From DLAJ01 sp964655525 (GTDB taxonomy: Bacteria; Bacillota; Clostridia; Lachnospirales; Lachnospiraceae), in assembly GCA_964655525.1 (NCBI GenBank), contig CAZZNE010000004.1, positions 94,642 to 158,641 on the forward strand: a stretch of 64,000 nucleotides of DNA, read 5' to 3'. A program made the position numbers and the translations under genes. Below, in pieces: positions 37,471 through 46,863 of the stretch. The stretch's first letter is position 1. Each line of letters begins with the position of its first letter. The notes under the pieces were generated by a model, which saw only the letters and a list, made by a program, of their open reading frames with translations, was not told the origin of the DNA and did not search any database.

Positions 37471-38973
37471 GTGTTGGTTGCGTTGTTGGACGACGGACTT
37501 GATTCCTGCTTCGTCCCGAAAGAAAAAATAGCCTGCGACCTGTGTGTCGGGGAGGATGGGAGCATACGGGAAAGAAGCGGGGAGGATGTTCTTCTGACGC
37601 ACCATGGAAGTACTGTGGCAAACATCATTCTTCAATATGCGCCGGACACGGTTTTCTGCAGCCTCCGCATTTTTTATGATGATACGCTTTCGGCGACGTG
37701 CAGGCAGTTGGAAGCAGGACTGAACTGGTGTTTCGAGCACCGGGTACCGGTCGTGCATCTGAGTGCGGGAACAAAAAACATGGCGGATTATGACAGCCTT
37801 CGGCCGATTGTGGCGCGTATGGTTTTGCAGGGACAGATTCTGGTAGCGGCGCACAGCAATTCGGAAGGCTACTGTATGCCGGCGTGTTTAAGCGGCGTGT
37901 TCTGCGTGCGTGCGGATGCTTCCATGACGGGCTTTTCCTATGTGGCGGATACGCAGGAAAACGGTATGGCGTTTCTGGCATCTTCTTTTCATGGGAAGAT
38001 CTGCGGGGAAGATACGGTTTTGGCAAACAGTTATGCCGCGCCGACCGTGACGGCAGCAGTCTGCTTGCATTATGGAGAATACTCTTCAGCGCGGAACCGC
38101 GGACAGGCTCTTTATAGGAAGCTGACCGGAGAGGAGCCATGCTATCGGACGCCGGATTTTACGGAGAATGCGATTGTCGTAAACCGAAGCGGAGTGAAGC
38201 TGCCGGAAGAGGCATTCTTTTTTTCGCAGAGCAAAGAGCAGGTGATTGCTGTATGTGGCGGTGCAGATCAGCGGGGCGGTTTGGTCAACAGTTCCCCAAA
38301 AGTACTGGTATGGATACCTGAAAAGCAGGGAGATCCGAAGGAAGAAGGGATGCTGATACAGGCTGCAGGCATGGCGGATGTCGTGGGTGTCGCGTATTGC
38401 GGCATATTGTCGCAGACTGCAAGAGTGCGGCTGCGTGACCATCTGGTATGGGAGGAGACCGGAAAGCAGGAAACAGAAGAATTGGAGACGTATCAGTTGA
38501 GGAAACGCGAACCGGAAGGAAATGAGGGAGGACAGGAAGCGGCTTTTGGGTTGGCGGACAGTGATACAGAAGAACCGGCCATGCTGCCGCTGGTGATGAT
38601 ACTGGGGGAACGAAGTGAAGCAGTACGGTTTACGACGGCGCTTCGGAGCCGCTTTTTGCAGGAACGGTATGCCTGTGTCTGTGTCAGCGATATTCCTATG
38701 CCTTATCTGTATGGAATGTGTGATGTGCCCTCCGGCATCTTTGGCATCAAAGAACTTGAAATGATGCAAAGAAACTGTCATCCGGATATTGTATGCTGCT
38801 GTTCGGAGCATAGTCTGAAAGGAATCGCGATTGAAAATTATTTTGTCATAGACCTGTTAGGGATTTGCAGAGAGGAAGGAGTCGTCGCAAATTTGGATTT
38901 CACAGCATCAAAGCCGGAGAATGCAGTGGAAGTGGCGAAGGATAGAATTTTGGAGTACACTTGGCCTGATTGA
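37471..38973 (+). CDS. Subtilisin-like (S8) protease with TIGR04066-like C-terminal domain
   Basis: A 500-residue cytoplasmic protein with a compact S8 fold at residues 1-205. Catalytic Asp7 (DDG), His45 (HHGSTVA), oxyanion Asn130 and Ser187 (ANSYAAP, a variant of GTSxAxP) are all visible. It has no signal peptide. The C-terminal part (about 355-500, LPLVMILGERSEAVRFTTAL) resembles the second domain of the 26295 protein. It begins at GTG after GGAAGG. It is the best candidate for precursor leader cleavage inside the cell. The non-canonical serine motif leaves some doubt about activity. Confidence 0.75.
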   Translation: MLVALLDDGLDSCFVPKEKIACDLCVGEDGSIRERSGEDVLLTHHGSTVANIILQYAPDTVFCSLRIFYDDTLSATCRQLEAGLNWCFEHRVPVVHLSAGTKNMADYDSLRPIVARMVLQGQILVAAHSNSEGYCMPACLSGVFCVRADASMTGFSYVADTQENGMAFLASSFHGKICGEDTVLANSYAAPTVTAAVCLHYGEYSSARNRGQALYRKLTGEEPCYRTPDFTENAIVVNRSGVKLPEEAFFFSQSKEQVIAVCGGADQRGGLVNSSPKVLVWIPEKQGDPKEEGMLIQAAGMADVVGVAYCGILSQTARVRLRDHLVWEETGKQETEELETYQLRKREPEGNEGGQEAAFGLADSDTEEPAMLPLVMILGERSEAVRFTTALRSRFLQERYACVCVSDIPMPYLYGMCDVPSGIFGIKELEMMQRNCHPDIVCCCSEHSLKGIAIENYFVIDLLGICREEGVVANLDFTASKPENAVEVAKDRILEYTWPD

Positions 38974-38984
38974 GAATGAATCCA

Positions 38985-39018
38985 AAAAACCGCCGCACAA
39001 ATCTGTGCGGCGGTTTTT
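38985..39018. terminator. Bidirectional terminator between the RiPP cluster and pyrG
   Basis: Perfect 15-bp stem AAAAACCGCCGCACA / TGTGCGGCGGTTTTT with a 4-nt loop, serving both convergent units. Confidence 0.95.
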
Positions 39019-39024
39019 ATCTTT

Positions 39025-40638
39025 TTATACATCAGCGTGATGCTTATGAAGAGCAGCAGATACAAACCCTTTGAACAGGGGATGCGGTCTGTTCGGCCTT
39101 GATTTTAATTCCGGGTGCGCCTGTGTGGCGATAAAGAACGGATGCGAGGGAATCTCGCACATTTCCACGATCCTTCCGTCGGGAGAAAGACCGGAGAGGC
39201 GCATTCCTTTCTCTGTCAACACCGCACGGTAATCGTTGTTGACTTCGTAGCGGTGTCTGTGGCGTTCCTGGATGGTTTTTTCGCCATAAAGCCGATATGC
39301 GAGCGAAGATTCATCCAACACGCACGGATAAGTGCCGAGCCGGAGTGTGCCGCCGATGTCCTCCACACCGTTTTGGTCAGGCATTAAGGCAATGACCGGA
39401 TGAAGCGTGCCGGCGTCCAGCTCGATGCTGTGCGCATCTTCATAGCCTACCACATTTCGCGCATATTCAACGATGGAAAGCTGCATGCCGAGGCAGAGTC
39501 CGAGATACGGAATCTCATTGGTGCGGGCATATTGGATCGCGAAAAGCATGCCGTCGATCCCGCGGTCGCCGAAGCCGCCCGGAACAAGAATCCCGTCCAC
39601 GCCGGATAGCAGCCCGCTCACATTTTCGGCAGTCACGGTCTCCGAGTCGATCCACTTGATATTGACGGTCGCGTGATTGGGAATGCCGCCGTGCTTGAGC
39701 GCTTCTACAACGCTGATATAGGCGTCATGCAGGGCGGTGTATTTGCCGACTAAAGCGATCGTGACCTCTTCGGTCGGATTGCGAAGGTCTTCCACCATAG
39801 CGCTCCAATCTTTTAGGTCCGGTTCGCGCTGCTCTAATTCCAGACACTCGCAGGCAACGGAAGCAAGGTGCTCTTTTTCCATTGCAAGGGGCGCCTCATA
39901 GAGGTGCTCCACATCCAGATTTTGTAATACATGACTGTTCGGCACGTTACAGAAAAGAGCAATCTTGTCCTTGATATGCTGATTCAGGGGGTACTCGCTG
40001 CGGCATACGATGATGTCGGGGCGCAGTCCCAGACCCTGCAGTTCTTTCACGCTGGCCTGCGTCGGCTTCGTCTTCATTTCCTGAGAAGCGCGCAGATAAG
40101 GGATCAGCGTCACATGAATGAGGATGGCATTGTTACGTCCGACCTCATGCTGAAACTGACGGATCGCCTCAAGGAAAGGCTGTGATTCAATATCGCCGAC
40201 CGTGCCGCCGACCTCGATGATGGCGATTCTTGTCTCGTCATCAGTGAAATTGCGGTAAAAACGGCTTTTGATCTCATTGGTAATATGGGGGATGACCTGA
40301 ACGGTGCCGCCGCCGTAATCACCGCGCCGTTCTTTTTGCAGGACGGACCAGTAAATCTTTCCGGTCGTCACGTTGGAATTCTTGTCCAGATTCTCATCGA
40401 TAAAACGCTCATAATGTCCGAGATCTAAATCGGTTTCGGTACCGTCGTCCGTGACGAATACCTCGCCGTGCTGAACCGGGTTCATCGTTCCGGGATCGAT
40501 ATTGATATAAGGGTCAAACTTCTGCATGGTAACTTTGTAGCCGCGTGCCTTTAATAATCTGCCAAGCGATGCGGCGGTAATCCCTTTTCCGAGACCGGAT
40601 ACAACGCCGCCGGTAACAAAGACGTATTTGACTGCCAT
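39025..40638 (-). CDS. pyrG: CTP synthase
   Basis: A 537-residue enzyme that aminates UTP to CTP using glutamine and ATP. The N-terminal synthetase domain opens with KYVFVTGGVVSGLGKGITAA and holds the DPYINIDPGTMNP loop. The C-terminal class I glutamine amidotransferase has its nucleophilic cysteine in LGLCLGMQ. Length is normal. The start follows AGGAGG on the minus strand. Standalone housekeeping gene, convergent with the peptide cluster. Confidence 0.97.
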   Translation of the reverse strand: MAVKYVFVTGGVVSGLGKGITAASLGRLLKARGYKVTMQKFDPYINIDPGTMNPVQHGEVFVTDDGTETDLDLGHYERFIDENLDKNSNVTTGKIYWSVLQKERRGDYGGGTVQVIPHITNEIKSRFYRNFTDDETRIAIIEVGGTVGDIESQPFLEAIRQFQHEVGRNNAILIHVTLIPYLRASQEMKTKPTQASVKELQGLGLRPDIIVCRSEYPLNQHIKDKIALFCNVPNSHVLQNLDVEHLYEAPLAMEKEHLASVACECLELEQREPDLKDWSAMVEDLRNPTEEVTIALVGKYTALHDAYISVVEALKHGGIPNHATVNIKWIDSETVTAENVSGLLSGVDGILVPGGFGDRGIDGMLFAIQYARTNEIPYLGLCLGMQLSIVEYARNVVGYEDAHSIELDAGTLHPVIALMPDQNGVEDIGGTLRLGTYPCVLDESSLAYRLYGEKTIQERHRHRYEVNNDYRAVLTEKGMRLSGLSPDGRIVEMCEIPSHPFFIATQAHPELKSRPNRPHPLFKGFVSAALHKHHADV

Positions 40639-40735
40639 AGTGTTCCTCCTAAAGTGTTGTATAAAAACAATACATCACCATTATATAACGGTTCGCAGAC
40701 AAAAATCTACTCATTTCTTAAAAAAAGACAAAGAT

Positions 40736-42577
40736 TTATGGGGTATCGATCCGGCTCAAATGAAAACCGTATGAGGACTCTTCCACAGCATAAAGAATAT
40801 CCCATTCCGCACATCCGGGCGGATAAAGGGGGGACGGATCGATATTGGTCGTCGTGAGCAGCCATGCGGCGAGCGGATAACCGTCCTTCCACCCGATTGC
40901 ACCCCCCAGCATGTCATACCATATGTCATTTTTTAAGATATAAATATCCGTCGGAATCCGGTCGGGATGCAGGCGGTAATAATTGCCAAGGCGGTCAAGC
41001 AGAAGGTCGACCGCCATACTTCCTGAGGCGGAAAATGTCGAGATCCATGAGGAATACACGCCGTAAGGGCGGTTTGCGTATAAATAGCACCACGGGCTGG
41101 ATGTGACAAACAATACGGGTTCGGACGAGCCGTTCCGGTAGTCGCGGATTTCCGCAAGCAGGGTGTTGTAAGCGTCCGCGTGCTCTTTTGTGGTGCGGAC
41201 ACCGGCAAGCGGGCCCTCCATGATCTTCGTATCCAGCGCGGCGACGGAAGGCTCCCAAAAGGCGTGAACCGATTTTGCATAGCATTCGGTGCAGAACTGA
41301 GAAAGGAAGAGCAGGGCGGTGGCGCAGAGCACGAGCGGCGTTGTGAAACGGCTGCTTTTTCTTTCGGTCAGGATGGATCCCTTTGCAGATGTCATCGTTG
41401 TATTCGCGCAGGCCTGCTCTTTTAAGAAATCCCAAATAAGAAGCACGCTGCCGATCATCGCGACGGGCATTCCCATGCAGATCGCATTTTCCCCCTGATT
41501 GGACGCCGCGCCGAGGCAGAACGCATAAAGCATGCCAAGGCACCAAAGGAAAAGAAATACGCGGTGATTCTTTTTTCGGGTGAGCAGATAGGCGGAAAGA
41601 CCGCATAACGTGATCGGGAACATGATGTAATTATAGTCGGTCTGAATGGACGGAATATGGATCATGACCGCCGTTGCCGTGGTGAGTGCGGTCATGCTGA
41701 AATACATCCATGCATGTGTTTTTTTACGGTCAATAAGTGAGAGTACGGTCAACAAAAGCCATATGGCGACAAAAGAACTGAACGTGGAACGCATGACGTA
41801 CCAGGTGCTGTAAAGGATATCTTTTGCAGAGCGGGAGGCATGTTCGGGATCATGAAGGATCGCGGGAAGATTTTCCATGATCGTTTTGATGTCGGCCCGG
41901 CATAATATAAAAAGGAAAAGACAGGCGGCGGGAAGCGCCGCGCCGAGCGTAAAAATAAGCAGGCCGCGTCCGTATGTGCGGAGAGAAGCGTTTACAGCCA
42001 GTGCGATGAGAAAGACCGCCACGCACAGCAGATATAACAGGATGATATAAGGATTGGCGATGACGGCGACGGCATAGAAAAAGCCCGCAAAAAGAAATCC
42101 GATGCGTCCCTCTTTCTTACAGTGGGAGAGCAGCGACAGGCAGAGCGCCATTGCCATCAGCGCGAATGTATTATAGGACAATGCCATGATGTCATAGGGC
42201 GAGTAAACGGCGAACAGCAGCACCGCGCAAAGTGCGCCATAGCGATAACGCCGCAGGATAAGATAAAGAAGCACGGTGATGAGAAGCTGCATGGCAGTAT
42301 AAATGTAGCGGAAATGCAGGATGATCCCGTCCGTTCCTCCCGCGATCAGCGCATGGAGCCGGTAAAAGGGTAAAAGAAGAACGCCGCCGAGCTGCGAAAG
42401 GTTCCATTCTTCCGAAAGCAGGGCGTCGCCGAAGGAGAGCCGCTGTGCCAGCGTCAGATAAAAAGGCTCGTCGCAGCCGCCGTAACCATAACGGCATTTC
42501 CATAGAAAAAAGAAAAGCAGCGGCACAAGCGTGCACACAAACAGCAGGTCGCAGAGCGGAAGGCGTTGTTTTTTCAT
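40736..42577 (-). CDS. Polytopic membrane protein, GT39/ArnT-like
   Basis: A 613-residue protein with about twelve hydrophobic helices and a C-terminal extracytoplasmic domain of about 170 residues. An acidic pair D36-E37 (GGCDEPFY) at the start of the first external loop matches the position of the catalytic acidic residues in polyprenyl-phosphate-dependent glycosyltransferases of the ArnT/PMT group. It probably transfers a sugar on the outer face of the membrane, but acceptor and donor are unknown. It starts after GAAAGGA. It is a separate unit between pyrG and ftsH. Confidence 0.65.
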   Translation of the reverse strand: MKKQRLPLCDLLFVCTLVPLLFFFLWKCRYGYGGCDEPFYLTLAQRLSFGDALLSEEWNLSQLGGVLLLPFYRLHALIAGGTDGIILHFRYIYTAMQLLITVLLYLILRRYRYGALCAVLLFAVYSPYDIMALSYNTFALMAMALCLSLLSHCKKEGRIGFLFAGFFYAVAVIANPYIILLYLLCVAVFLIALAVNASLRTYGRGLLIFTLGAALPAACLFLFILCRADIKTIMENLPAILHDPEHASRSAKDILYSTWYVMRSTFSSFVAIWLLLTVLSLIDRKKTHAWMYFSMTALTTATAVMIHIPSIQTDYNYIMFPITLCGLSAYLLTRKKNHRVFLFLWCLGMLYAFCLGAASNQGENAICMGMPVAMIGSVLLIWDFLKEQACANTTMTSAKGSILTERKSSRFTTPLVLCATALLFLSQFCTECYAKSVHAFWEPSVAALDTKIMEGPLAGVRTTKEHADAYNTLLAEIRDYRNGSSEPVLFVTSSPWCYLYANRPYGVYSSWISTFSASGSMAVDLLLDRLGNYYRLHPDRIPTDIYILKNDIWYDMLGGAIGWKDGYPLAAWLLTTTNIDPSPLYPPGCAEWDILYAVEESSYGFHLSRIDTP

Positions 42578-42798
42578 AAACCGTAATCCTTTCTTTCAAA
42601 CTCTTATCTATTTTATCCCATTCCAAACATGGGAACAACCATAAATTCATTTTCTTTTCACAAAAGAATAGTTGATTTATAGCGGCGCTATCCATATAAT
42701 AAATGGGGAATCGTCTGATCGTGAATGGGATGAAGCGTTTTGGACGAGACTGACTATCGAAGGAAGAAGCGTGTGTGATTTGTACGCGGGGAATGAGA

Positions 42799-45207
42799 AT
42801 GAAAAATAATCTGAACGAATATGATAACCGCTCCGGCGGGTCGGGCAGCGGGGGCAATGGCTCAAACGGCAGCGGCGGGAACGGAGGAAACGGAAACGGC
42901 GGCAACGAGCCTCAGAAGCGGCAGAACTTTTTGTTTGTGTTGTTGGCGAGTTTGGCGCTCGTGCTCATGATCAGTTGGTTCATGCGTACCATGGATACGG
43001 GAGCCAATGAGGAGATACCGTATAACACTTTTATTGAGATGCTGGAAAACGGGGAGATCGAGTCCGTAGTGATCTATGACAACCAGCTTGCGATCAAGCC
43101 GAAGCAGAATGAACAGGACAGTTATCTGCCCGCGCAGCGGTATTACACGGGCACGGCGGAGGATGCGGACAGACTGACGGAACGCCTTACGGATGCCGGG
43201 GTGGAGTTCAGCAAGGAAATACCGGATAATTCGGGATGGTTCCTGTCGCTGCTTTTGACGTACGGACTGCCCGTATTGGTGCTTTGTATCGGCTTAAATT
43301 TTGTGTTTCGGAGAATGTCGGGCAGCGGCGGACCGATGGGGATCGGTAAGACCAACGCAAAGCTTTACGATGTGCAGAAAGAAACGGGTATTACATTTAA
43401 GGATGTAGCAGGCGAAGATGAGGCGAAGGAGTCGCTTGTCGAGGTCGTTGATTTTTTGCATAATCCCGCAAAATACAGCAAGATCGGCGCAAGACTGCCG
43501 AAAGGCGCGCTGTTGGTGGGACCTCCCGGAACGGGTAAGACGCTGCTGGCAAAGGCGGTGGCGGGCGAAGCGCATGTGCCGTTCTTTTCACTGGCAGGCT
43601 CGGATTTTATCGAGCTTTATGTCGGCGTCGGCGCATCCCGTGTGCGAAAGCTGTTTGAGGAAGCGGAAAAGCACGCGCCCTGTATCGTTTTCATCGACGA
43701 GATCGACGCGATCGGACGCAGCCGTGATTCGAAATACGGCGGCGGCAACGAGGAGCGGGAGCAGACGTTAAATCAGCTTCTCTCCGAGATGGACGGATTT
43801 GACGGAAAAAAAGGAATCATTATTCTGGCGGCGACGAACCGCCCGGAAATTTTGGATAAGGCGCTGTTAAGACCCGGGCGGTTTGACCGCAGGGTCATCG
43901 TGGACAAGCCGGACTTAAAAGGACGTGTGGATATTCTGCGCGTGCATGCAAAGGACGTGCTCATGGACGACAGTGTGAATCTGGAGGAGATCGCGCTTGC
44001 GACGAGCGGCGCAGTCGGCTCCGATCTTGCCAATATGATCAATGAGGCGGCGATCAATGCGGTCAAGGAGGGCAGGGAGTTCGTCTCGCAAAAGGATTTG
44101 TTCAATGCGGTCGAGGTGGTTCTGGTCGGCAAAGAAAAGAAGGACCGCATTATGAGCAAGGAGGAGCGCAGGATTGTTTCGTATCATGAGACGGGGCATG
44201 CGCTGATCGCGGCATTACAGAAAAATTCTGAGCCGGTGCAGAAGATTACGATCGTACCGAGGACGATGGGGGCGCTCGGATATGTCATGCAGGTGCCGGA
44301 GGAGGAAAAATATCTCAATACGCAGGCGGAGCTTCATGACATGCTCGTGGGTCTGCTCGGCGGACGCGCGGCGGAGGAGATTGTGTTTGATACGGTGACG
44401 ACGGGCGCATCGAATGATATTGAGAAAGCGACGAATATTGCGCGCGCCATGGTGACGCAGTACGGCATGACCAAACGTTTCGGTCTGATGGGACTTGAGA
44501 CGGTGGAAAGCAAATATCTCGACGGAAGGACCGCAATGAACTGCTCCGACGTCACGGCTGCGGCTGTGGATGAAGAGGTCATGAAGATCTTAAAGGAGAG
44601 CTATAAGGAAGCAAAGAAGATGCTCAAGGAAAACAGGGAGCTGATGGATAAGCTTGCGGAGCATCTGATTGAAAAAGAGACGATTACGGGCAAGGAGTTT
44701 ATGAAAATATTCCGCGAGGAGAAAGGACTGCCCGAGCCGGAGGAGAAGCCGAAATCAAATGTGTTGGAAGACGGGGCGCGTCCCGAAAAACAGGCAGTCA
44801 GCCTCGGCATGACGGGACAGTCAGGGCAGAATCCGTCAGGACAGGCGGGCAGTTTTGGCACGACGGGACAGTCAGGGCAGAATCCGTCAGGACAAGCGGA
44901 CAGTTTTGGCACGACGGGACAGTCAGGGCAGAATCCGTCAGGACAGGCGGACAGTCTCGGCGCGACAGGGCAGAACACGCACCTCAGCGGCAATATGCCG
45001 GATTATGAGCGAGAGCAGCTTCTTCGCAATGCATGGCCGCAGATTCGGGGATTGCAGGAGCAGGATGGTACTGCGCCCCAATCCGAAGATATGCAGGAGG
45101 TTTCTCCGAAAGTGGAGAATGAGTTTGCCGAGGCTTTAAGGAACCGTTCGTATGCACGAAAAGATGAGCAGAATGAGACAGACGGGGAGCAGGGCAATCA
45201 GAAATGA
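42799..45207 (+). CDS. ftsH: ATP-dependent zinc metalloprotease FtsH
   Basis: About 802 residues. It degrades membrane and regulatory proteins. Order: a Gly/Asn/Ser-rich cytoplasmic N-terminus of about 40 residues, a first helix, a small external domain, a second helix, an AAA+ domain (Walker A GPPGTGKT, Walker B CIVFIDEIDAIG, second region of homology GFDRR) and an M41 protease domain with HETGH. The C-terminal tail of about 130 residues is extra and contains three 17-residue repeats. The start is uncertain; Mets at 42775 and 42793 are also in frame. It overlaps the MATE gene by 4 bp. Confidence 0.95.
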   Translation: MKNNLNEYDNRSGGSGSGGNGSNGSGGNGGNGNGGNEPQKRQNFLFVLLASLALVLMISWFMRTMDTGANEEIPYNTFIEMLENGEIESVVIYDNQLAIKPKQNEQDSYLPAQRYYTGTAEDADRLTERLTDAGVEFSKEIPDNSGWFLSLLLTYGLPVLVLCIGLNFVFRRMSGSGGPMGIGKTNAKLYDVQKETGITFKDVAGEDEAKESLVEVVDFLHNPAKYSKIGARLPKGALLVGPPGTGKTLLAKAVAGEAHVPFFSLAGSDFIELYVGVGASRVRKLFEEAEKHAPCIVFIDEIDAIGRSRDSKYGGGNEEREQTLNQLLSEMDGFDGKKGIIILAATNRPEILDKALLRPGRFDRRVIVDKPDLKGRVDILRVHAKDVLMDDSVNLEEIALATSGAVGSDLANMINEAAINAVKEGREFVSQKDLFNAVEVVLVGKEKKDRIMSKEERRIVSYHETGHALIAALQKNSEPVQKITIVPRTMGALGYVMQVPEEEKYLNTQAELHDMLVGLLGGRAAEEIVFDTVTTGASNDIEKATNIARAMVTQYGMTKRFGLMGLETVESKYLDGRTAMNCSDVTAAAVDEEVMKILKESYKEAKKMLKENRELMDKLAEHLIEKETITGKEFMKIFREEKGLPEPEEKPKSNVLEDGARPEKQAVSLGMTGQSGQNPSGQAGSFGTTGQSGQNPSGQADSFGTTGQSGQNPSGQADSLGATGQNTHLSGNMPDYEREQLLRNAWPQIRGLQEQDGTAPQSEDMQEVSPKVENEFAEALRNRSYARKDEQNETDGEQGNQK
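44812..44964 (+). repeat. Three 51-bp tandem repeats inside ftsH
   Basis: Units begin at 44812, 44863 and 44914 and encode TGQSGQNPSGQAxSxGx, with a short partial fourth copy. The units are nearly identical in DNA, so they are recent and likely to vary in number between strains. Confidence 0.9.
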
Positions 45208-46604
45208 CAGGGCAGCAGATCAGAAAAAAATATATCGGGGACAGGGCCTTTTATCAAAAGGTCCTGTTCATTGTTATTCCGATCATTATTCAGAATGCCA
45301 TCACGAATTTTGTCGGGTTGTTGGACAATATTATGGTCGGACAGGTCGGAACCGATCAGATGAATGGCGTTGCGATCGTGAATCAGTTATTGTTTGTGTT
45401 TAATCTGTGCGTATGGGGCGCGCTTTCGGGTGCGGGTATTTTTACGGCGCAGTATTACGGAAAGGGAGATCATGAGGGTGTGCGCAACACGTTCCGCGCC
45501 AAGCTGGTGCTGACGAGCGTTGTTGCTGTGGCCGGCATAGTTCTTTTTTTGACAAAAGGAGAGTGGCTGATTATCCGGTTCCTGCACGAGACGGATGGAG
45601 TCGGGAACGCGGAAAACACACTGTATTACGGCAGGGCATATCTTCATGTCATGCTGATCGGTCTGATTCCGTTTGTTATTTCGCAGGCGTACGCGAATAC
45701 GCTGCGCGACGTCGGGGAGACTGTGCTTCCGATGAAGGCGGGTATTGCGGCGGTGGTGGTCAACGTCGCGCTCAATTACATATTGATCTTCGGACATTTC
45801 GGCGCGCCGCGGCTCGGCGTGGCCGGGGCGGCTGCCGCGACTGTGGTTTCGCGTTTTGTGGAGATGGCGATCGTGGTGATCTGGACGCAGACGCATAAAG
45901 AAAAGCATCCGTTTATCGTGAGCGCGTTTTCGAGTCTGCGTATCCCGCCGCAGCTCATGCGGCAGATTTTGATCAAGGGAGCGCCGCTTGCGTTTAATGA
46001 GGGGCTTTGGGCGCTGGGCGTTACATTGTTAAATCAGAATTATTCCATGAGGGGCTTATCCGTGATCGCGGCGCTGAATATTTCATCGACCATCTCGAAT
46101 CTGTTCAGCGTGGTATATCTTGCTATGGGAGATGCGATCGCGATCATAGTCGGCCAGCTTTTGGGGGCGCAGAAAATGGAGGAGGCAAAGGATACGGATC
46201 GGAAAATGATCTGTTTTTCCGTCCTGTGCTGTCTGGTGATCGGATTTACGATGTCGCTGTTTCGCAATCTGTTTCCGGCGATTTATAAGACGGAGCCGCA
46301 GGTGCGCAGTCTCGCGGCGGATTTTATATTGATCACGTCCGTGATGATGCCGTTTTATGCCTTCCTGCACGCGTGCTATTTTACGCTGCGGACGGGAGGA
46401 AAGACAATCGTGACGTTTTTATTCGACAGTGTGTTTATGTGGGCGCTTGCCGTCCCGTGCGCCTATTTGCTGACGCACTTTACGGCGTTGCCCATCCTTG
46501 CGCTGTATGCCATCGTGCAGAGTCTGGATTTTATCAAGTGCATCGTCGGAGCTGTTTTGGTAAAAAAAGGAGTCTGGCTGCAAAATATCGTGCGTGAGAT
46601 CTGA
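45204..46604 (+). CDS. MATE-family efflux transporter
   Basis: A 466-residue protein with twelve predicted helices in two six-helix halves. The opening VLFIVIPIIIQNAITNFVGL and LDNIMVGQVG segments are diagnostic of the MATE family, which exports drugs or metabolites using a sodium or proton gradient. The ATG overlaps the ftsH stop, implying coupled translation, which is an unusual partner for FtsH. Substrate unknown. Confidence 0.92.
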   Translation: MTGQQIRKKYIGDRAFYQKVLFIVIPIIIQNAITNFVGLLDNIMVGQVGTDQMNGVAIVNQLLFVFNLCVWGALSGAGIFTAQYYGKGDHEGVRNTFRAKLVLTSVVAVAGIVLFLTKGEWLIIRFLHETDGVGNAENTLYYGRAYLHVMLIGLIPFVISQAYANTLRDVGETVLPMKAGIAAVVVNVALNYILIFGHFGAPRLGVAGAAAATVVSRFVEMAIVVIWTQTHKEKHPFIVSAFSSLRIPPQLMRQILIKGAPLAFNEGLWALGVTLLNQNYSMRGLSVIAALNISSTISNLFSVVYLAMGDAIAIIVGQLLGAQKMEEAKDTDRKMICFSVLCCLVIGFTMSLFRNLFPAIYKTEPQVRSLAADFILITSVMMPFYAFLHACYFTLRTGGKTIVTFLFDSVFMWALAVPCAYLLTHFTALPILALYAIVQSLDFIKCIVGAVLVKKGVWLQNIVREI

Positions 46605-46627
46605 ATGGAGTAAGTTTGAGAGTATTG

Positions 46628-46828
46628 ATGATTGCGAAATGTCTGGAGTAAGATTTACGGTTGTGCGAAATATGCATATCCGAAAGCGGGTACTGTGAGA
46701 ACGCCGGTACTTACATGCCGTGTTTTGGCATGTTAGGTACCGCTGCGGTCGAACTGTAGCGAAAGCGTGCCCGCGTGGATTGCATATTTCACACATGCAA
46801 AACGATTAAAAAGACATTTCGCAATCAT
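46628..46828. repeat. 201-bp palindromic element with perfect 17-bp terminal inverted repeats
   Basis: The ends ATGATTGCGAAATGTCT and AGACATTTCGCAATCAT are exact reverse complements. Inside, GCGAAATATGCATATCC pairs with a GGATTGCATATTTC segment, and a central CGGTACTTACATGCC / GGCATGTTAGGTACCG stem closes the structure. There is no ORF. This fits a MITE-like non-autonomous element or a large structured RNA. It fills most of the 259-bp gap before uvrC. No clear target-site duplication was recognised. Confidence 0.7.
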
Positions 46829-46863
46829 GTGAATGATAGAGCAAAGTTGGGAGAGAAGAAGCC

